Positions 5,932 to 6,992 of a stretch of 6,992 bases of DNA are shown here, piece after piece. Within the stretch, counting starts at the first letter, position 1. Every line of letters starts with the position of its first letter. The notes beneath the pieces were generated by a model. It made no database searches. It worked only from the letters and a program-made list of their open reading frames with translations, and was not told where the DNA came from. The position numbers and the translations under genes were made by a program. Origin of the DNA: Limnohabitans sp. (GTDB taxonomy: Bacteria > Pseudomonadota > Gammaproteobacteria > Burkholderiales > Burkholderiaceae_C). The DNA is taken from assembly GCA_021731425.1 (NCBI GenBank), contig JAKFXJ010000089.1, forward strand, positions 1 to 6,992, written 5' to 3'.

Positions 5932-6903
5932 ATGAAGCGTTTTTTACTCCTCCTCGTCGCTCTGTGCCTGAGCTCATGGTCCATGGCGCAAAGTAATTTG
6001 CCTGCATGCCAGGGACCTGACACCACCAAATGGGACCAATGTATTGGCTCCGAGACCTTCAATGTGGACGGCAAGATGGTCTCCCGGTACGTGGGGGAAT
6101 ATGCGAGCGGCTCCTTCGAAGGTCATGGCGCCATGACCTTCGCCAGCGGCTTACGATTTGTGGGTAACTTCAAGGCAGGTCTTCGCAACGGCGATGGGGT
6201 TGAGTACAACAAAGATGGCAGTCTGGCTCGCTCAGGAACCTGGGAGGGGCCCATGTTCAAGACTTGGCCGGTTAAAAACAGCCTTTATCCCTTCGATTGG
6301 GAAGCTTCGCTCACTGCCACTTTGGCTGCAGCAGGCAACAACGAGTCAAGCTCCCCGAACAAGCCCTCTAGTGTTCCTGCAAATAACTTGACCACCACAG
6401 ACATCACCAAATGTCCTATCAATTTCCGTTTGTCCTTTACTGACGGCAATCAAGCTTGCTTGACTGAATTGGCGATCGCTGATGCGCTTGTCACAGGGAC
6501 AAAGGAATCTGTCAAAAGCTCGCTCAACTACCCTCAAGGGTCGCTTCACGTCACACTCGGCAATGCGAGTTGTCCCGCCCTTTTTGCCGTTGGGGCCAAA
6601 TCTTTTCACGGTCCACATTTTTTTCTTGAAGGTCAAACTTTAGCGCGCACAGAATCCAAAAGTCGCTGCCAGCGCTTGTTGTCTGAGCGAGGGATCCAAG
6701 AAAACTCAGACTGTCTGTGTAGCGAACTGATTGGCAACGGGCGTGTTGCCACGACCTTAGAAGGTTTGCGAGTTATGGAGGCGCGTTGGGCTGGCCTATC
6801 CGCGATGCCCTCGTCAATGGTCACAACAGCTCCACCCGCTTCTTCAGTCGCAGCACCCATCACCCTGAATCGCCCCGGGTTTCGTGGAGGCCAGTTGGTT
6901 TAA
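5932..6903 (+). CDS. Secreted MORN-repeat protein of unknown function, 3' end overrun by an IS element
   Basis: The specific function is not recognised. The 323-residue frame starts with a clear Sec signal peptide (MKRFLLLLVALCLSSWSMA, cleavage likely after A19), so the product is exported. Two MORN-type repeats follow: YVGEYASGSFEGHGAMTFASG (53-73) and FVGNFKAGLRNGDGVEYNKDG (76-96), with a partial third at RSGTWEG (100-106). The rest, about 110-290, has no motif I can name. It has eight cysteines after the signal (26, 37, 161, 176, 214, 246, 261, 263), possibly disulfide-forming. The stretch 298-310 is Ala/Pro/Ser-rich like a linker. From codon 312 the frame appears to run inside an IS3-family terminus, so residues 312-323 (LNRPGFRGGQLV) are probably IS-encoded and the native C-terminus lost. 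No good ribosome-binding site precedes the ATG at 5932. The gene is visibly richer in A+T than its neighbours, suggesting a different origin. Whether the product is functional is unknown. Confidence 0.72.
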   Translation: MKRFLLLLVALCLSSWSMAQSNLPACQGPDTTKWDQCIGSETFNVDGKMVSRYVGEYASGSFEGHGAMTFASGLRFVGNFKAGLRNGDGVEYNKDGSLARSGTWEGPMFKTWPVKNSLYPFDWEASLTATLAAAGNNESSSPNKPSSVPANNLTTTDITKCPINFRLSFTDGNQACLTELAIADALVTGTKESVKSSLNYPQGSLHVTLGNASCPALFAVGAKSFHGPHFFLEGQTLARTESKSRCQRLLSERGIQENSDCLCSELIGNGRVATTLEGLRVMEARWAGLSAMPSSMVTTAPPASSVAAPITLNRPGFRGGQLV

Positions 6904-6992
6904 GTTGAGACCTCGGTCTCGTTCTTCCCGGCAAGTTGCCGGTAGTAATTCGCCTCAGCTTCAGCCGGTGGAATATAACCAATCGAGCTCAG
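6866..6992 (-). mobile_element. End of an IS3-family insertion sequence (partial, continues off the right edge)
   Basis: TGAATCGCCCCGGG begins at 6866 and continues to about 6892 with TTTCGTGGAGGCC. On the minus strand it ends in CA, as IS3-family right ends do, and it resembles terminal repeats I know from IS3-group elements of beta-proteobacteria. It lies 34 bases beyond the transposase stop codon, the normal distance for orfB to the right end. The boundary is inferred; the other terminus and any target duplication (the flanking CCC at 6863-6865 would be a candidate) are outside the window. Confidence 0.7.
6900..6992 (-). CDS. IS3-family transposase OrfB, C-terminal fragment (partial at window edge)
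   Basis: Reading leftward from the right edge, the last 30 codons and a TAA stop encode LSSIGYIPPAEAEANYY, then RQLAGKNETEVST. The IGYIPPAEAEANYYRQLA pattern is the characteristic tail of IS3-family OrfB (DDE integrase) transposases, following the usual NxRR-type motif that would lie just outside. OrfB, made as an OrfAB fusion by -1 frameshifting in this family, carries out transposition through a circular intermediate. The catalytic DDE residues are outside the window, so intactness cannot be judged. Its stop codon (6900-6902) overlaps that of the convergent MORN-protein frame (6901-6903). Confidence 0.88.
   Translation of the reverse strand: MSSIGYIPPAEAEANYYRQLAGKNETEVST

Noticed and set aside
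5904..5932. TTGACC at 5904-5909 as the -35 box of a promoter for the MORN-protein gene
   Set aside because: At 16-18 bases spacing there is no -10-like hexamer, and the spacing would place transcription start inside the coding region.

Overview
The window looks like chromosomal DNA from a beta-proteobacterium, probably order Burkholderiales and a Comamonadaceae-like lineage. This is inferred from the GC-rich coding style, the dnaX-ybaB-recR gene order and the 4.5S RNA gene placed divergently beside dnaX. I ran no database search, so the taxon is a judgement.

Left part (1-2519): the 3' portion of an mltD-like lytic transglycosylase gene runs rightward off the left edge. It is convergent with a leftward gene for a Tat-exported periplasmic substrate-binding protein of the NMT1/SsuA type. 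A strong hairpin followed by a T-run sits in the 45-base gap between their stop codons. Positions 2520-2692 hold no gene; they carry the leader of the binding-protein gene and two hairpins.

Central part (2693-5597): a leftward cluster dnaX - ybaB - recR, tightly spaced and probably one operon. DnaX is the clamp-loader subunit of DNA polymerase III, YbaB a nucleoid-associated protein, and RecR a RecFOR recombination mediator. dnaX contains a run of nine A residues just after the conserved clamp-loader core. Both alternative frames stop within a few codons of it, which is the layout expected for making a short gamma-like form as well as full-length tau.

Right part (5598-6992): a divergent intergenic region with a well-supported 4.5S signal recognition particle RNA gene (ffs) on the + strand, preceded by a good -10 box. 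Next comes a secreted MORN-repeat protein gene of unknown function, visibly more A+T-rich than its neighbours. Its 3' end runs into an IS3-family insertion sequence. The right edge carries the last 30 codons of the transposase (minus strand), and the probable IS terminus at about 6866 lies inside the MORN reading frame, so the predicted last dozen residues are IS-encoded.

The most interesting points are the dnaX slippage site, the IS-truncated MORN gene, a perfect 10-bp inverted repeat between ffs and that gene, and a possible leaderless start for dnaX. I saw no CRISPR array, tRNA, prophage or obviously new multi-gene system.
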